Source of the DNA: Kistimonas sp964291505
GTDB lineage: Bacteria > Pseudomonadota > Gammaproteobacteria > Pseudomonadales > Endozoicomonadaceae
Direction of reading: 5' to 3'
Length of the DNA stretch: 64,000 nucleotides
Assembly: GCA_964291505.2 (NCBI GenBank)
Contig: OZ220216.1
Span: 2,542,001-2,606,000 of the forward strand
Position 1 is the first letter of the stretch. Each line of letters opens with the position of its first letter. The position numbers and the translations under genes were made by a program. This document shows positions 63,349 to 64,000 of this stretch, piece by piece. The notes under the pieces are model-generated. The model was not told the DNA's origin. It ran no database searches and saw only the letters and a program-made list of their open reading frames with translations.

Positions 63349-63443
63349 TCTCAAGCCCATCGGCTGCAGCAGCGGCAGGGATGCCGCGGTAGCGACGCAG
63401 GGCAGGAGCCCTGTCGGAGCGGCGGAAGCCGGTGGGCTTGAGA
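63349..63443. repeat. REP-like structured extragenic element
   Basis: Outer arms TCTCAAGCCCA (63349-63359) and TGGGCTTGAGA (63433-63443) are perfect and extend inward with ATCGGCT against AGCCGGT (one mismatch). The GC-rich interior has further stems, e.g. CAGGGC / GCCCTG (63398-63413). It lies between the Asn-Lys operon promoter and the 3' end of clpB; the 63187-63525 gap holds no convincing gene. It looks like a repetitive extragenic palindrome. Confidence 0.6.
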
Positions 63444-63525
63444 TTGGCTTGCACAATGTCTTCTACCAAAAACATTGAACACCAACCTCAAGCTATCAGA
63501 CACCAGAAATCAGACGAACTTCAGA

Positions 63526-64000
63526 TCAAACAAACACGATCTGATCGTCTTCCACAGAAGCCTTGATGGTATGCCCCGGAGGGAACCGTCCGGCAAGAAT
63601 TTCCTGCGCCAATGGGTTTTCCAGGTAACGCTGGATAGACCGTTTCAGTGGTCGTGCACCATAAACAGGATCAAAACCGGCTTCAACCAGCTTATCCAAT
63701 GATGCCTGATCCAGCTCCAGCGACAGATCATTCTCATGCAACCGCTTACGAAGCTGTTCCAGCTGAATATTGGCAATGCCGGCAATCTGATCTTTTGCCA
63801 ACGGATGAAATACCACCAGCTCATCAATCCGATTCACAAACTCAGGCCGGAAATGGTTGCCCACCACTTCAACCAGAGCATGCTTCAGGGTTTCGAAATC
63901 ATCATCCTTAAGCGTCTGAATCATGTCGGAGCCAAGGTTAGACGTCATCACTACTACCGTGTTTCTGAAATCGACCGTACGTCCCTGACCATCTGTCAGT
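63526..64000 (-). CDS. clpB: ATP-dependent chaperone ClpB, C-terminal part
   Basis: The last 157 residues of ClpB, cut by the window edge. The frame is open from 64000 (LTDGQGRTVDFRNTVVVMTS) to the stop at 63526. It covers the end of the second AAA+ domain, including TSNLGSDMI (sensor 1), FRPEFVNRIDELVVFHPL (Arg finger region) and YGARPLKRSIQRYLENPLA (sensor 2). ClpB resolves aggregates with DnaK. The 5' part and promoter lie outside. Confidence 0.96.
   Translation of the reverse strand, partial: LTDGQGRTVDFRNTVVVMTSNLGSDMIQTLKDDDFETLKHALVEVVGNHFRPEFVNRIDELVVFHPLAKDQIAGIANIQLEQLRKRLHENDLSLELDQASLDKLVEAGFDPVYGARPLKRSIQRYLENPLAQEILAGRFPPGHTIKASVEDDQIVFV

Noticed and set aside
63209..63478. An 89-codon open frame over the REP-like element
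   Set aside because: It crosses the tRNA promoter and the structured repeat and has no ribosome site or homology I recognise.

Overview
The window reads as chromosomal DNA of a gammaproteobacterium close to the Pseudomonadales/Oceanospirillales. From memory, several gene orders match Pseudomonas aeruginosa: pilSR, then the minor-pilin/PilY1 operon, fkpB-lspA-ileS-ribF, murJ, rpsT, proB, obgE-rpmA-rplU and ispB; hpt/upp/uraA close to a PA4642-like gene and mqo; and a DUF3094 gene before ndh. Two large AT-rich orphan genes, a carbohydrate-binding secreted cytochrome and 2-aminoethylphosphonate (AEP) use would fit a marine, possibly host-associated lineage such as the Endozoicomonadaceae. That placement is an inference.

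Layout. 0-3 kb: AEP degradation operon (phnW, phnX, DMT-type permease), minus strand. 3-9.3 kb: a secreted HSL-type esterase, then a 1633-residue secreted mosaic protein (beta-propellers, Ig-like, LamG, PKD, MauG/CcpA-type di-haem domain, ricin-type lectin). 9.3-24 kb: nadE; pilS-pilR; a FimX-like degenerate GGDEF/EAL protein; then the minor-pilin operon pilV-pilW-pilX-pilY1-(pilY2-like)-pilE on the minus strand. fimT, fimU and ispH, expected by synteny, are absent here. 24-29 kb: fkpB, lspA, ileS, ribF. 29-36.8 kb: an insertion relative to the usual ribF-murJ neighbourhood, carrying a 1548-residue orphan protein, a LysR regulator and the glutathione-dependent formaldehyde detoxification pair frmA-fghA. 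36.8-43.4 kb: murJ, rpsT, proB, obgE, rpmA, rplU, ispB. 43.5-47 kb: an alcohol-to-acid oxidation operon (GMC oxidoreductase, small partner protein, aldehyde dehydrogenase). 47-56 kb: STAS protein, uraA, upp, hpt, HAAAP permease, PA4642-like protein, rhodanese lipoprotein, mqo and an FHS-family sugar permease. 56-64 kb: two tRNA operons (Met-Gln x2; Asn-Lys x3 plus a last Lys), an orphan two-TM protein, a thiolase, a methyltransferase, a secreted Cys-containing protein, DUF3094-ndh, and the 3' end of clpB.

The strongest candidate for something undescribed is the 1548-residue protein (29143-33789). It has two divergent copies of a ~330-residue domain in which I recognise a similarity to Bacillus-type transglutaminase (Tgl) with the catalytic Cys and His positions lost, joined by Pro/Ser/Thr-rich linkers and followed by four ~70-residue helical repeats. 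The similarity was judged by eye and needs profile or structure comparison. Other noteworthy signals are a perfect 12-bp inverted repeat before the STAS gene, a palindrome inside the spacer of the Asn-Lys tRNA promoter, an exact 214-bp periodicity in that tRNA array, a REP-like structured element beside clpB, and an Ala/Gln-rich helical insertion in PilV.
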